From the NCBI RefSeq assembly GCF_004134865.1, contig NZ_SDPO01000004.1, forward strand, positions 359,673 through 423,672: a stretch of DNA of 64,000 nt, in the 5' to 3' direction. Of the stretch, positions 39,801-47,515 are shown piece after piece. How positions within the stretch are numbered: the first letter of the stretch is position 1; each line of letters begins with the position of its first letter. The translations under genes were made by a program, and so were the position numbers. Source of the DNA: Agromyces fucosus. Lineage in GTDB: Bacteria > Actinomycetota > Actinomycetes > Actinomycetales > Microbacteriaceae. The notes beneath the pieces were generated by a model. It was not told where the DNA came from, searched no databases, and saw only the letters and a list, made by a program, of their open reading frames with translations.

Positions 39801-40093
39801 GTGAGCCCGAGCACCTCGGGCACGGCGACGTGCCCGTTCGCGAGCAGCCAGACCACGCGGTTGGCCATCGTCTCGGTCTTGCCGCTGCCGGCGCCCGCGA
39901 CGACGATGCTCTGGCCGCGCGGGTCGGCCTCGATCACCGCTCGCTGCTCTGCCGTCGGCGCATGCAGCCCGAGCCGTGCGGCGATGTCGGCAGCGGCGAT
40001 GTCGCTCGGCGCGCTGTCGCCCGCGGCGATGCCGCCCGCCCCGATGCCGCCCGCCCCGATGCCACCCGTGGCGAGACCGCCCGCCGCCGTCAT
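36731..40093 (-). CDS. adnB: AdnB-like UvrD-family helicase-nuclease subunit
   Basis: 1120 residues. After a repetitive Gly/Ala/Ile leader (about 1-37; see 40028-40072) comes a full SF1A motor: Walker A VVAGAGSGKTETMANRVVWL, motif II LLDEYQDTSIVQ, motif III AVGDPDQSIYGWRGA, motif IV STSWRNPK, motif V VLSIHGSKGLEWDIVAIP, motif VI LAYVALTRTRSDLLL. The C-terminal PD-(D/E)xK nuclease is RHQVVDWKTGKAP ... KQTQLALYRLAYA. With AdnA it forms the actinobacterial end-resection machine analogous to RecBCD/AddAB. ATG 40093 overlaps the AdnA stop (ATGA). Confidence 0.9.
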   Translation of the reverse strand: MTAAGGLATGGIGAGGIGAGGIAAGDSAPSDIAAADIAARLGLHAPTAEQRAVIEADPRGQSIVVAGAGSGKTETMANRVVWLLANGHVAVPEVLGLTFTRKAAGELAERIRERIAQLVSLGIADVSLDPLESASVGTYNAFASAIYREHAMLIGREPDAAVLGEASAWQLARSVVAASADPRLVELDASLDKVTGAVLSLSRALAENVADSRDVRAMTRDFLAMEGLPIEAPRKRTDFASFVDALGIVGALPPLLELADAYAEAKQQQGFVEFSDQVALALAICERHPEVVAAHRERYRTVLLDEYQDTSIVQTRLLSALFGEQSVMAVGDPDQSIYGWRGASAANLARFGRDFAPGGDAAVYDLSTSWRNPKIVLEGANTLILPLDAGIPKAPLGASPFAQPGRLEAAWSETIEEEADLVASWFAERLGRAGRGVAPETGARSGALLCRTFANVGIFTAALRARGVPVHVLGMAGLLDQPVIADLVCVLRVLNDPTAGSELVRVLGGARWRIGPADLAALHSLAKWLADRDLSTRRLGDEVRAGLRASIAPDESPSIVDALDFLLVAPDSHSALAAFSEVGLARMRRAGAQLQSLRRRAGLGLVDFVSLVQQELLLDIEVAANSSQPLGAPSLEAFDELLAGFAEVSEHATLGAFLGWLTEAEQRDRLAPRQDEPEPGAVQVLSIHGSKGLEWDIVAIPRMVDDELPSKPRSSKGWLSFGELPNEFKGDADELPELQWRGVQSQADFDRAVGDFAEENKQRHAEEERRLAYVALTRTRSDLLLTGSWWASQKAPRKPSPFLRELVTAGVIDAGVLPGAPEHDENPRAGSTERVRWPLDPLGVRHHTVVAAAEAVRAAAARPSGEGIGPVLADRIRLLLEERRRRAEGPATAEVPVRVPASRFKDYVDDPAAVAAQLRRPMPQRPYRATRIGTLFHQWVEQRSTGELEAAAIDALDGLEAYAELDIPPDERVADPTAERLRTLQATFEASEWGGRKPSAVEIELHLPIGDNVFVCKLDAVFDVEPSSELGRRGIRHQVVDWKTGKAPRDAHDLELKQTQLALYRLAYANWAGVEPDAIDAVFYFVEDDQVIRPDAIYDEAALRRAWASVAASEPVPSPR
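40028..40072 (-). repeat. 15-bp tandem repeat encoding the AdnB leader
   Basis: Three units of GATGCCGCCCGCCCC-type sequence (40028-40042 and 40043-40057 identical, 40058-40072 diverged) followed by a fourth weaker one. They encode the repeated Gly-Gly-Ile-Gly-Ala leader of the AdnB-like protein and could vary in copy number by slippage. Confidence 0.85.
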
Positions 40094-43000
40094 GCCGAGA
40101 CCGCCGGCACGAGGTGCACGCGATACTGCCAGCCGCCGAACCTGGAGCGGTAGCCGAGTTCGGCCGGCCCATCGAACTCACTGCCCGACATCGTGCGGGC
40201 GACGTCGCCGAGGCGCTGCCGGAACTCGGCCTCGGCCTCGTCGTCGAACGGCTGCTGGGCCCGCTCGGTGAAGGCGTTGCCGCGCGTCGGCTTGGCGAGG
40301 TAGACGAGCTTCGCACCGCCGAGCGTGCCGCTGTTCGGCACCTCACCGGCCCGTGCGGCCAGCTGGTACGCGGCGAGCTGCGGGTGCGCGGCCGTCTCGG
40401 CGGCCGACGGCGGGGTGCGCCCCGTCTTCAGGTCGACGATGACCGTGGTGCCGTCGGCCGAGGCCTCTACGCGGTCGATCGTGCCCGAGATGCGCACCCG
40501 GTCGACGATGAGCGTGAAGCGCCCCTCTGCGCCGAGCAGCACCTTTCCGTCGTCGACGAAGTTGGCGAGGTAGTCGGATGCGCCTTCGGCCATGCGCCGT
40601 GCACCCCGGCGTTCGCGCTCGGCCACCCAGCCCGCCTCGAACCGCAGTTCGCGCCAGCGCTCTTCGACGGCGGCCCACAGCGTCTCGATGCTCGTGTCGC
40701 CGTCGTCGCGGGCGCCCGCCTCTTCGACGACGGCGTGCACGATCGTGCCGATCGAGGCGGCCAGACCCGACGGCGGCGAGGCCACGTGGTCGATGAACCA
40801 GCCGAGCGGAGACTCCTCTGCGCGATCGATCTGCGACGGCGAGACCGAGACGAGCGCCTCGGGATCGCCCTCGAGGTCGACGAGCGGTGCCGTGGTCGAC
40901 GGCTCGGCGAGTCCGTACCACTCGTCGGGGTGAGCACCGGGTACGCCCTGCTCGGCGAGCAGCGCGAGCGCGGCGGGGGCCTCACCGCCGCCCGAGCTCG
41001 TCGCCTCTTCGCGCAGGGCGCCGACGAGGCCGCGCAGGTGCAGCGGCCGACGACGGGAGGTCTTGATGCGCTCGCTCGCGTAGCCCATGAGCATCGACGG
41101 CTGCTCGTCGTCGTTGGCCGTGCAGCTCAGCACGAGCTGGCGGCTCGCACGCGAGGCCGCGAGCACGAAGAGCCGCAGCTCGTCGCCGCGAACGAACGCA
41201 CGGGCCTCGGCGACCGTCTCGGGCGCGGGAAGCGGCGCACCGGCGCGGGCGGCGGCGACGACGCGCGGCAGCAGGGCGGCATGCAGCAGGGTGCCGCGTG
41301 GCCGGAGGTTCGGCCAGACGCCGTCTTGCAGCCCCGCGATCACGACGACTTCGAACTCCCGGCCGATGACGGCAGGCGGCGTCGTCACGACGACGGTCTC
41401 GGCCGAGCGCTGCGGCGCGAGCGAGTCTTCGGGCAGCTCGCTCGCGAGCACCTCGTCGACGAATCGCACTGGCGGTGCGTCGGGCTCGCGTTCGACGAAG
41501 CGCTGTGCGGCGGCGAAGAGGGCCACCGCAGCATCGAGTGCTCGGTTGGCCTCTTCGGCCAGCACGCCCGTGCCTGCGGCCTGCGCGGCCCACTCCGTCG
41601 CGAGCCCGCTGCCCTCCCAGATCGACCAGAGCACCTCTTCGATCGTGCCGCCGCGCAGGGCGACGCCTCGCGCCGTCGCGAGCAGTTTCGCGAGTCGTGC
41701 CGCACGTCGTGCGGGCGCGGCGTCGATCGTCTCGAATCCGCCTGGCGCGCCGAGCGCCTCGACGAGCAGTTCATCGGCCGTGCGCGAGCCTTCGTTCGCA
41801 AGCTCTTCGTGCCGCAGGGCGAGGCGGAGCCGGCGGAGGCCCACGCTGTCGAGCCGGCCGATCGGCCCGGTCAACACGGTCACCGCGAGCTCGGGCGTGA
41901 GCGGCTCCCGGTCGAGCACGAGCGAGGCCGCCGCGAGCAGCGCTGCGGCGGCAGGGGCGTCGCGCAGCGCGGTGCGCGCGGCGTTGCCGGCGGTGGGCAC
42001 GTCGGCGAGCGCGAGACCCCGCTCGAAGGCGGGCACGTCGCCACCCGAGCGCAGCACGACGGCCATCGACGACCACGGCACGCCGTCGAGCAGGTGGCGT
42101 TCACGCAGCACGGCGGCGACCGCCTGGCACTCGGCCGCGTGCGACGGCGCCTCGATGCCGAGCACGGCGGCGAGCGGGTCGATCTCGGCATCGGCCGGCG
42201 TCTCGCGCACAGCCGAGCGATGCGTGCCGCCGAGCGCGGTGCCGATGTGGCTGCTCACCGATTGCACGATCGAGCGCAGCTCTGGTCGACCCCGGTGCAC
42301 GACGGGCAGTTCGATGCGCTGCACGGCCCCGGTGCCGAGCACCGAGCCGAGCGAGCCGAGCAGCTCGGCGCGACCCCCGCGGAATCCGTTGGAGGCGACG
42401 TCGGGGTCGCCGAGCGCGATCACCGCGACCCCGCGGGCCGCGAACGCCCCGAGCAGCGCGGCGGTCGACTCGGTCGCCTCTTGGGCGTCGTCGACGACGA
42501 TGAGCCGCACGCGCGCGAGCAGCCCGAGGGCCGCCTCGGCCGAGGCATCCGTCGTGCTGCGGCGCACGATCGCGGCCGCGAACGCGCCGAGTTCGGAGGA
42601 GTCGTACTGGTTGGGTCGCAACTGCGCCTTCACCTCGTCGTACTCCTCGAGGAACGCCGCGGCCGCGACCCACTCGGGTCGGCCGGTGCGCTCGCCGAGC
42701 GCGGCGAGGGAAGGCCCGTCGACCCCGTGCTCGACGGCCCGCATGAGCAGGTCGCGAAGCTCTGAACGGAACCCCCGCAGCACGCGCACCTCGGGCGTCA
42801 GCGGATCGGGCCAGACGGGCCCGAACCCGTCGCGGATGCCGCCCTCGAGCAGCTCGCCGATGATCTGATCGTGCTCGGCACCCGTGAGCAGCGTCACCGG
42901 GGCACCGGTGAACGCGCGCACCAGCTGGAACGCGAGCGAGTTCGCCGTGCGGGCGAGCGGCCCTCGCGTGGTGACGCCCAGGCGCACCGCGAGCCGGTCG

Positions 43001-43197
43001 CGCAGCGCGGTCGCCGCGACCCGTGTCGCCGACAGCACGAGCACCTCGTCGGTGGCGTGGCCGAGACGCTCGATGCGGTCGGCCACGAGCTCGACCGCGA
43101 AGGTCGTCTTGCCGCTGCCGGGTGCCCCGAAGACCGCCACGTGCCCATCTGCCGCGAGCCTCGAAACTGGGGCGTCGGATGTCGCGGTGACCTGCAT
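40090..43197 (-). CDS. adnA: AdnA-like UvrD-family helicase-nuclease subunit
   Basis: 1035 residues. Walker A is intact (VAVFGAPGSGKTTFAVELV), but motif II reads VVDDAQEAT instead of DExxQ and motif III reads LGDPDVASNGFRGG, lacking the usual Gln, so the motor looks degenerate. The C-terminal nuclease is well preserved: ISGTIDRVEASADGTTVIVDLKTGRTPPSAAETAAHPQLAAYQLAA. This matches the division of labour reported for AdnAB, with AdnB as the main motor and both subunits carrying nucleases. First gene of the adnA-adnB pair; ATG 43197. Confidence 0.88.
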   Translation of the reverse strand: MQVTATSDAPVSRLAADGHVAVFGAPGSGKTTFAVELVADRIERLGHATDEVLVLSATRVAATALRDRLAVRLGVTTRGPLARTANSLAFQLVRAFTGAPVTLLTGAEHDQIIGELLEGGIRDGFGPVWPDPLTPEVRVLRGFRSELRDLLMRAVEHGVDGPSLAALGERTGRPEWVAAAAFLEEYDEVKAQLRPNQYDSSELGAFAAAIVRRSTTDASAEAALGLLARVRLIVVDDAQEATESTAALLGAFAARGVAVIALGDPDVASNGFRGGRAELLGSLGSVLGTGAVQRIELPVVHRGRPELRSIVQSVSSHIGTALGGTHRSAVRETPADAEIDPLAAVLGIEAPSHAAECQAVAAVLRERHLLDGVPWSSMAVVLRSGGDVPAFERGLALADVPTAGNAARTALRDAPAAAALLAAASLVLDREPLTPELAVTVLTGPIGRLDSVGLRRLRLALRHEELANEGSRTADELLVEALGAPGGFETIDAAPARRAARLAKLLATARGVALRGGTIEEVLWSIWEGSGLATEWAAQAAGTGVLAEEANRALDAAVALFAAAQRFVEREPDAPPVRFVDEVLASELPEDSLAPQRSAETVVVTTPPAVIGREFEVVVIAGLQDGVWPNLRPRGTLLHAALLPRVVAAARAGAPLPAPETVAEARAFVRGDELRLFVLAASRASRQLVLSCTANDDEQPSMLMGYASERIKTSRRRPLHLRGLVGALREEATSSGGGEAPAALALLAEQGVPGAHPDEWYGLAEPSTTAPLVDLEGDPEALVSVSPSQIDRAEESPLGWFIDHVASPPSGLAASIGTIVHAVVEEAGARDDGDTSIETLWAAVEERWRELRFEAGWVAERERRGARRMAEGASDYLANFVDDGKVLLGAEGRFTLIVDRVRISGTIDRVEASADGTTVIVDLKTGRTPPSAAETAAHPQLAAYQLAARAGEVPNSGTLGGAKLVYLAKPTRGNAFTERAQQPFDDEAEAEFRQRLGDVARTMSGSEFDGPAELGYRSRFGGWQYRVHLVPAVSA

Positions 43198-43290
43198 GTC
43201 GGCAACGCTAACGGGTTCCGCCGACAGTGAACCTGCACCGGCCCCGCGAGCCGGTGTCGTAGGGTTGGCGCAAGAGCAGAAAGGCGTACC

Positions 43291-43515
43291 GTGGACGTTC
43301 GCATCGGCATTCAGAACTCCCCCCGTGAACTCGGTTTCGAGACCTCGCAGTCAGCTGCGGAGGTCGAGCAGGCGGTCGCCGCGGCCCTCGCCGGCCAGTC
43401 GCCGCTGCTGACCCTCACCGACGACAAGGGCACCCGCTACGTCGTGCCCTCGGCCGCACTCGCGTACGTCGAGATCGGTTCAGAGGAGTCGCGCCGCGTC
43501 GGATTCGTCGCCTGA
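43291..43515 (+). CDS. DUF3107 protein
   Basis: 74 residues: VRIGIQNSPRELGFETSQSAAEVEQAVAAAL, then LLTLTDDKGTRYVVPSAALAYVEIGSEESRRVGF, the DUF3107 pattern (mycobacterial TB9.4/Rv3208A). A small beta-alpha-beta protein of unknown role, conserved in actinobacteria and positioned next to adnA. Start GTG 43291 with AGAAAGG upstream. The following membrane-protein gene begins 1 bp after the stop. Confidence 0.88.
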   Translation: MDVRIGIQNSPRELGFETSQSAAEVEQAVAAALAGQSPLLTLTDDKGTRYVVPSAALAYVEIGSEESRRVGFVA

Positions 43516-43516
43516 C

Positions 43517-43828
43517 ATGGAGCTCATCTTCGTCGTCGTCGGCGGCGCCATCCTCGGCCTCGCCACGCAGTTCGTGGTGCCGCTCCGGCACCTCCGCGGC
43601 GTGGCCGTGGGCTCGGCGATCGGCGCCGGCGTCGCCGCCGTCGTGTGGGTCGCGTTGACCTGGCTCGGCTGGCCGTGGGACGGCGGATGGATCTGGGTCG
43701 CCGCCCTCGTGGCGTCGGCACTCGTGCCGGCCGCGGTGCTCTACCTCATCTCGCCGCGCCGGGAGCGAGCGGATGCCGTGCTCTTCGAGCGCCTGTCCCG
43801 ACCGGGCGCAGACGCCGCGAGCGCCTGA
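43517..43828 (+). CDS. three-helix membrane protein
   Basis: 103 residues with three hydrophobic segments (about 2-20, 27-48, 56-77) and a charged C-terminus (SPRRERADAVLFERL). ATG 43517 lies one base after the DUF3107 stop, so the pair is surely an operon. No signature motif or family recognised. Confidence 0.78.
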   Translation: MELIFVVVGGAILGLATQFVVPLRHLRGVAVGSAIGAGVAAVVWVALTWLGWPWDGGWIWVAALVASALVPAAVLYLISPRRERADAVLFERLSRPGADAASA

Positions 43829-43918
43829 CGCGTACCGCGCCGCTCGTTGTTCGGCCGTGAGGTCGAGCGCGCGCAGGTGGTGGTTCAGCGCCCGCTCAGA
43901 GGATGAGTCGCTGCACGC

Positions 43919-44641
43919 TCAGGCCGTGAGGCCGAGCGCGTCCATGCGCCGCGTGTGCGCCGCGATGAGCTCGGTGAAGACCGGCTCGACATCGGCACCG
44001 CGGTCACGCGAGTCCGACGCGCGCAGCGCGGATCGCGCGATGAGCAGCGTGTCGCCGACGAGGCTGCGCCCCCAGAGGGCCAGTCGGTCGGCGAGACCGG
44101 GCTCGGCCTCGGCCTCGATCGCGGCGAACAGCTCGTCGTGCAGCACGCCCGCCGACGCCTCGTCTTCCGCGAGGATGGCGCGCACCCGCGTCGCGAGTTC
44201 GCCGGGCAGGCCTTCGGCGAGCCTGGAGAAGTAGTCGTCGAGCATGCCCGACGTCACGTGGATGCCGAGCAGCAGCTCGTACCAGTCGGCGCCCGCGCTG
44301 GCCTGGCGGAATCGCTCGGCCGCAGGCGCGAACGGCGCCATCACCTCGACCGGCTCGGCTCCGAGCCGTCGGAGCTCGGCGATCAGGGCGTGGTGCTGAC
44401 GCAGCGCGCCGCCGGCGGCGCGACTGAGCCCCTCTTTCGCCGAGAGCGTGGGGGCCGTCGCGACGGAACGCGCGAGCGACTCGAAGAACTCGAGCTGGAT
44501 GTACGCGGCTTGGCCGAGGAACGGCACGGGCTCGGGCACGAGCTCGGTGAAGTCCACCTTCGCGAGGTCGGTCGGAGCGACGCGCGGGCGCAGCCGAGGC
44601 AACTCGGGGCGCGCGATGCGCCGATTCGACCAGAAGACCAC
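43919..44641 (-). CDS. ferritin-like domain protein (Rv3210c-type)
   Basis: 240 residues, helical. After a basic N-terminus the protein contains FLGQAAYIQLEFFESLARSVATAPTLSAKEGLSRAAGGALRQHHALIAELRRLG (helices with Glu and HH positions like ferritin-like metal ligands), a central YELLLGIHVTSGMLDDYFSRLAEGL, and AEDEASAGVLHDELFAAIEAEAEP. These Glu/His repeats fit a four-helix ferritin-like bundle. The position before the DEAD-box gene is conserved in mycobacteria. Start GTG 44641. Enzymatic role unknown. Confidence 0.78.
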   Translation of the reverse strand: MVFWSNRRIARPELPRLRPRVAPTDLAKVDFTELVPEPVPFLGQAAYIQLEFFESLARSVATAPTLSAKEGLSRAAGGALRQHHALIAELRRLGAEPVEVMAPFAPAAERFRQASAGADWYELLLGIHVTSGMLDDYFSRLAEGLPGELATRVRAILAEDEASAGVLHDELFAAIEAEAEPGLADRLALWGRSLVGDTLLIARSALRASDSRDRGADVEPVFTELIAAHTRRMDALGLTA

Positions 44642-44832
44642 GCAGACAGCTTACCGACGCGTGCCGCCGGACTCGGCTCCGGGCGGCGACGAAAGGCAGC
44701 TTCCGAGGCGTTCAGGGAGTCTCGGATAGGGTAGAGGGTGCATGCGGGCGATGGATCCGCAGCCGTGCGCCTGGAGTTGAGAACGGGGCGCGCATCCGAC
44801 CGCCACCTCGAGCAACACGAACAGGCAGACTT

Positions 44833-46416
44833 TTGACCACATTCACCGACCTCGGCATCGCGTCCGACATCGTCGACGCCCTCGCCGGGAAGGGCATCAT
44901 CGATGCCTTCCCCATCCAGGAACAGACCATCCCCCTCGCCCTCGCGGGCCAGGACATCATCGGCCAGGCCAAGACCGGCACGGGCAAGACCTTCGGGTTC
45001 GGCCTCCCGATCATCCAGCGCCTCGGCGACGACCCCGAGGGCGGCGTCAAGGCGCTCGTCGTGGTGCCGACCCGCGAGCTCTGCGTGCAGGTCACCGAAG
45101 ACCTCGAGCTCGCGACATCCAATCGCCCGACCAAGATCGTGTCGATCTACGGCGGCAAGGCCTACGAAGGTCAGATCGAGCAGCTGAAGGCCGGCGCGCA
45201 GATCGTCGTCGGCACCCCCGGCCGCCTCCTCGACCTCGCCTCGCAGCGACTCCTCTCCCTGAAGAACGTTCAGGAGATGGTGCTCGACGAGGCCGACAAG
45301 ATGCTCGACCTCGGCTTCCTCGCCGACATCGAGAAGCTCATGGCGCAGACGCCCGCGACCCGCCACACGATGCTGTTCTCGGCGACCATGCCGGGCCCGA
45401 TCGTGGCACTCGCGCGCCGCTTCATGGTGCGCCCCATCCACATCCGCGCGACCGACCCCGACGAGGGCCTCACGCAGGCGAACATCAAGCACCTCGTCTA
45501 CCGCGCGCACTCGCTCGACAAAGACGAGGTCATCTCGCGCATCCTGCAGGCCGAGGGTCGCGGCAAGACCGTCATCTTCACGCGCACGAAGCGCGCGGCG
45601 GCCAAGCTCGTCGAGGAGCTCAACGACCGCGGCTTCAACGCCGCTGCCGTGCACGGCGACCTGAACCAGGACCAGCGCGAGCGCGCCATGGCCGCGTTCA
45701 AGGCCGGCAAGAAAGACGTGCTCATCGCCACGGATGTCGCGGCGCGCGGCATCGACGTCGACGACGTGACGCACGTCATCAACCACACCATCCCCGACGA
45801 CGACAAGGCGTACCTGCACCGCGTCGGCCGCACCGGCCGCGCCGGCAAGACCGGCATCGCCGTGACGTTCGTCGACTGGGACGACCTGCACAAGTGGGCG
45901 CTCATCAACCGCGCCCTCGAGTTCGGCCAGCCCGAGCCGACCGAGACCTACTCGTCGAGCCCGCACCTCTTCAGCGACCTCGACATCCCCGCCGGCACCA
46001 AGGGCCGCCTGAAGCCGTCGTCCGCGGTCGCCGCTCCCACGCGCTCCGCCACGGCCGGTCGCAGCGAGGGCCGCTCCGGCGGTCGTTCGGAGGGTCGTTC
46101 CGGCGGCCGTTCCGAGGGCGGTTCCGAGCGAGCGGATGCGGGCGCTGAGCGCGCACCCCGCACCCGCAGCCGTAACCGCACGCGCGGCGGCAAGCCGGCC
46201 GGCGAGACCGCGGGCGTCGTCGCCGAGTCCGCGCCGACCGAGGCCGCCGCAGCATCCGTTGCTCACGCTGCCCCCGCGGAGGCCGTTGCGGTCAAGGAGC
46301 CCGGCACGGGCACGCACGACGGCAAGGGCCACGAGCACCACGACGGCAACGCCGCTCCCCCGCGCCGTCGCCGTCGCCGCGGACCGCGCACCGGTGGCAC
46401 GACGCCGCAGGCGTAA
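44833..46416 (+). CDS. DEAD-box ATP-dependent RNA helicase (RhlE-like) with RG/S-rich tail
   Basis: 527 residues. Q motif FPIQEQTIPLALAGQDIIGQAKTGTGKT, motif Ia VVVPTRELC, GTPGRLLDL, DEAD box VLDEADKMLDLGF, SAT motif FSATMPGPIV, and helicase C domain with TDVAARGIDVDDVTHVIN and HRVGRTGRAGKTG. The C-terminal about 130 residues hold GRSEGRSGGRSEGRSGGRSEGGSE repeats and a basic Arg-rich end (RRRRRRGPRTGG), an RNA-binding tail. The start is TTG 44833 (TTG-ACC-ACA) with no strong Shine-Dalgarno and a 191-bp spacer upstream, suggesting a regulated leader. Confidence 0.93.
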   Translation: MTTFTDLGIASDIVDALAGKGIIDAFPIQEQTIPLALAGQDIIGQAKTGTGKTFGFGLPIIQRLGDDPEGGVKALVVVPTRELCVQVTEDLELATSNRPTKIVSIYGGKAYEGQIEQLKAGAQIVVGTPGRLLDLASQRLLSLKNVQEMVLDEADKMLDLGFLADIEKLMAQTPATRHTMLFSATMPGPIVALARRFMVRPIHIRATDPDEGLTQANIKHLVYRAHSLDKDEVISRILQAEGRGKTVIFTRTKRAAAKLVEELNDRGFNAAAVHGDLNQDQRERAMAAFKAGKKDVLIATDVAARGIDVDDVTHVINHTIPDDDKAYLHRVGRTGRAGKTGIAVTFVDWDDLHKWALINRALEFGQPEPTETYSSSPHLFSDLDIPAGTKGRLKPSSAVAAPTRSATAGRSEGRSGGRSEGRSGGRSEGGSERADAGAERAPRTRSRNRTRGGKPAGETAGVVAESAPTEAAAASVAHAAPAEAVAVKEPGTGTHDGKGHEHHDGNAAPPRRRRRRGPRTGGTTPQA

Positions 46417-46433
46417 CCCCGGCAGTCACGTTT

Positions 46434-46467
46434 CAGCGCCCGCTCGGCTTCGGCCGGGCGGGCGCTG
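46434..46467 (+). terminator. terminator of the DEAD-box helicase gene
   Basis: CAGCGCCCGCTCGGC / GCCGGGCGGGCGCTG with a TTCG tetraloop: 15 pairs including one G-U, 18 bp past the stop. Confidence 0.88.
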
Positions 46468-46503
46468 TGCGTTGCCGCTGTGCGTTGCCGCTGTGCGTTG
46501 CCG
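46465..46503. repeat. three perfect 13-bp tandem repeats
   Basis: CTGTGCGTTGCCG occurs three times head to tail, with the first unit overlapping the end of the terminator stem. It is non-coding, lying in the convergent spacer before the membrane-protein gene stop at 46515. Confidence 0.97.
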
Positions 46504-46514
46504 CTCCGGAAGGT

Positions 46515-46991
46515 TCAGGACACCGAAGCAGAGGTCGGCGATTCGGTTCGCACGCGGTCGTCGTCGGGCGCGCTCTGCTCGCTCGAAGCGGTCGCGGTCG
46601 GCTGATACCTCAACGCCCACGCGGCCAGTGCGACGGCGAGGAGGATCGTGATCACCGCGAGCGGCACGTGCAGGGCGGGCAGCGAACGGAACCCGGCGAA
46701 CGCCAGCAGCGACATGAGCGCGAGCAATCCGGTCGTCGCCCAGATCGGCCACAGCGGGGCCTGCCCGAGTCGTCGTGCGAGGATCGCGGCGACGATGCTC
46801 ACGATCAAGGCGATGCCTGTGACCGTCGCCATCTCGCGATGCCATCCGAATGCCGACGACTGCCCGCCCATGAACAGGCCGGCGAGCACCGCCTGGCCGA
46901 ACATGAGCAGGGCGGTGACCGTCAGTGAGATCCGCAGGAACCGCATCGGCCACCGGCGCGGTTCGCGGGCCGTTTCGTTAATGGAGGACAT
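46515..46991 (-). CDS. four-helix membrane protein controlled by the adjacent MarR
   Basis: 158 residues with four membrane helices (about 20-40, 52-72, 80-100, 105-127) and a Ser/Thr-rich acidic tail. ATG 46991 follows GGAG-type purines. It is divergently arranged with a MarR regulator across a 68-bp gap that is largely occupied by a palindrome, so it is probably the regulated target. The layout resembles small integral membrane proteins of unknown function next to MarR genes. Confidence 0.75.
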   Translation of the reverse strand: MSSINETAREPRRWPMRFLRISLTVTALLMFGQAVLAGLFMGGQSSAFGWHREMATVTGIALIVSIVAAILARRLGQAPLWPIWATTGLLALMSLLAFAGFRSLPALHVPLAVITILLAVALAAWALRYQPTATASSEQSAPDDDRVRTESPTSASVS

Positions 46992-47010
46992 GATCGGAGC
47001 CTACTGAATA

Positions 47011-47039
47011 GATCCAAATGGATCAATTGCATTTGGATC
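47011..47039. promoter_or_regulatory. MarR operator palindrome
   Basis: GATCCAAATG and CATTTGGATC are perfect 10-bp arms separated by 9 bp (GATCAATTG, itself nearly symmetric). It is A/T-rich relative to the surrounding DNA and sits in the middle of the divergent 68-bp spacer; binding here would block both promoters. Confidence 0.8.
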
Positions 47040-47059
47040 GAATTTGAGAGAATCGAGCC

Positions 47060-47485
47060 ATGAGCGATGACAGCGGGCAGGTCTCGATCGAGGTGGGGCT
47101 GCTGCTCCACCAGGTCTACTCACTGGCGACGCAACGACTGAACGACGCGTTGCGGCCGATGAAACTCACCAGCCGCCACGTCACGGTGATGTTCCTGATC
47201 CGAGATGGCGTGCAGACCCAGCGCGACCTCGTCGCGCGTCTGAACACCGACAAGACCGGCATGGTGCGTGTGGTCGACGACCTCGAACGGCTCGGCTACG
47301 TCACCCGAACGCCATCGACGCTCGACCGCCGGGTGACGATCCTCGCCCTCACGAACGACGGAGAAGACGCCCTCCGAACTGCGCAGCGGCACACCAAGCG
47401 CGTCTCGGCAGAGCTGTTCCACGCGGTGAGCTCCGACGAACTCGGCACGCTGAAGTCGATCCTGCAGCGCACGATCGCGCCATGA
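47060..47485 (+). CDS. MarR-family transcriptional regulator
   Basis: 141 residues: long N-terminal dimerisation helix VGLLLHQVYSLATQRLNDALRPMKL, then winged helix-turn-helix TQRDLVARLNTDKTGMVRVVDDLERLGYVTRTPSTLDRRVTILALTNDGEDAL, with the DRR wing motif typical of MarR. It likely represses itself and the divergent membrane protein through the palindrome at 47011-47039. Inducer unknown; no Cys is present, so a thiol-redox mechanism is unlikely. Confidence 0.9.
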   Translation: MSDDSGQVSIEVGLLLHQVYSLATQRLNDALRPMKLTSRHVTVMFLIRDGVQTQRDLVARLNTDKTGMVRVVDDLERLGYVTRTPSTLDRRVTILALTNDGEDALRTAQRHTKRVSAELFHAVSSDELGTLKSILQRTIAP

Positions 47486-47515
47486 TCGGCGTCTTGCTCC
47501 GCGGCGAGTGATCGG

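Noticed and set aside
39976-42765. 929-aa plus-strand open frame
   Set aside because: Antisense to both adnA and adnB, which show clear helicase and nuclease motifs.
46060-46135. Repetitive SGGRSEGR-coding DNA considered as a CRISPR-like or minisatellite array
   Set aside because: It is in-frame low-complexity coding sequence of the helicase tail; there are no spacers of uniform length.
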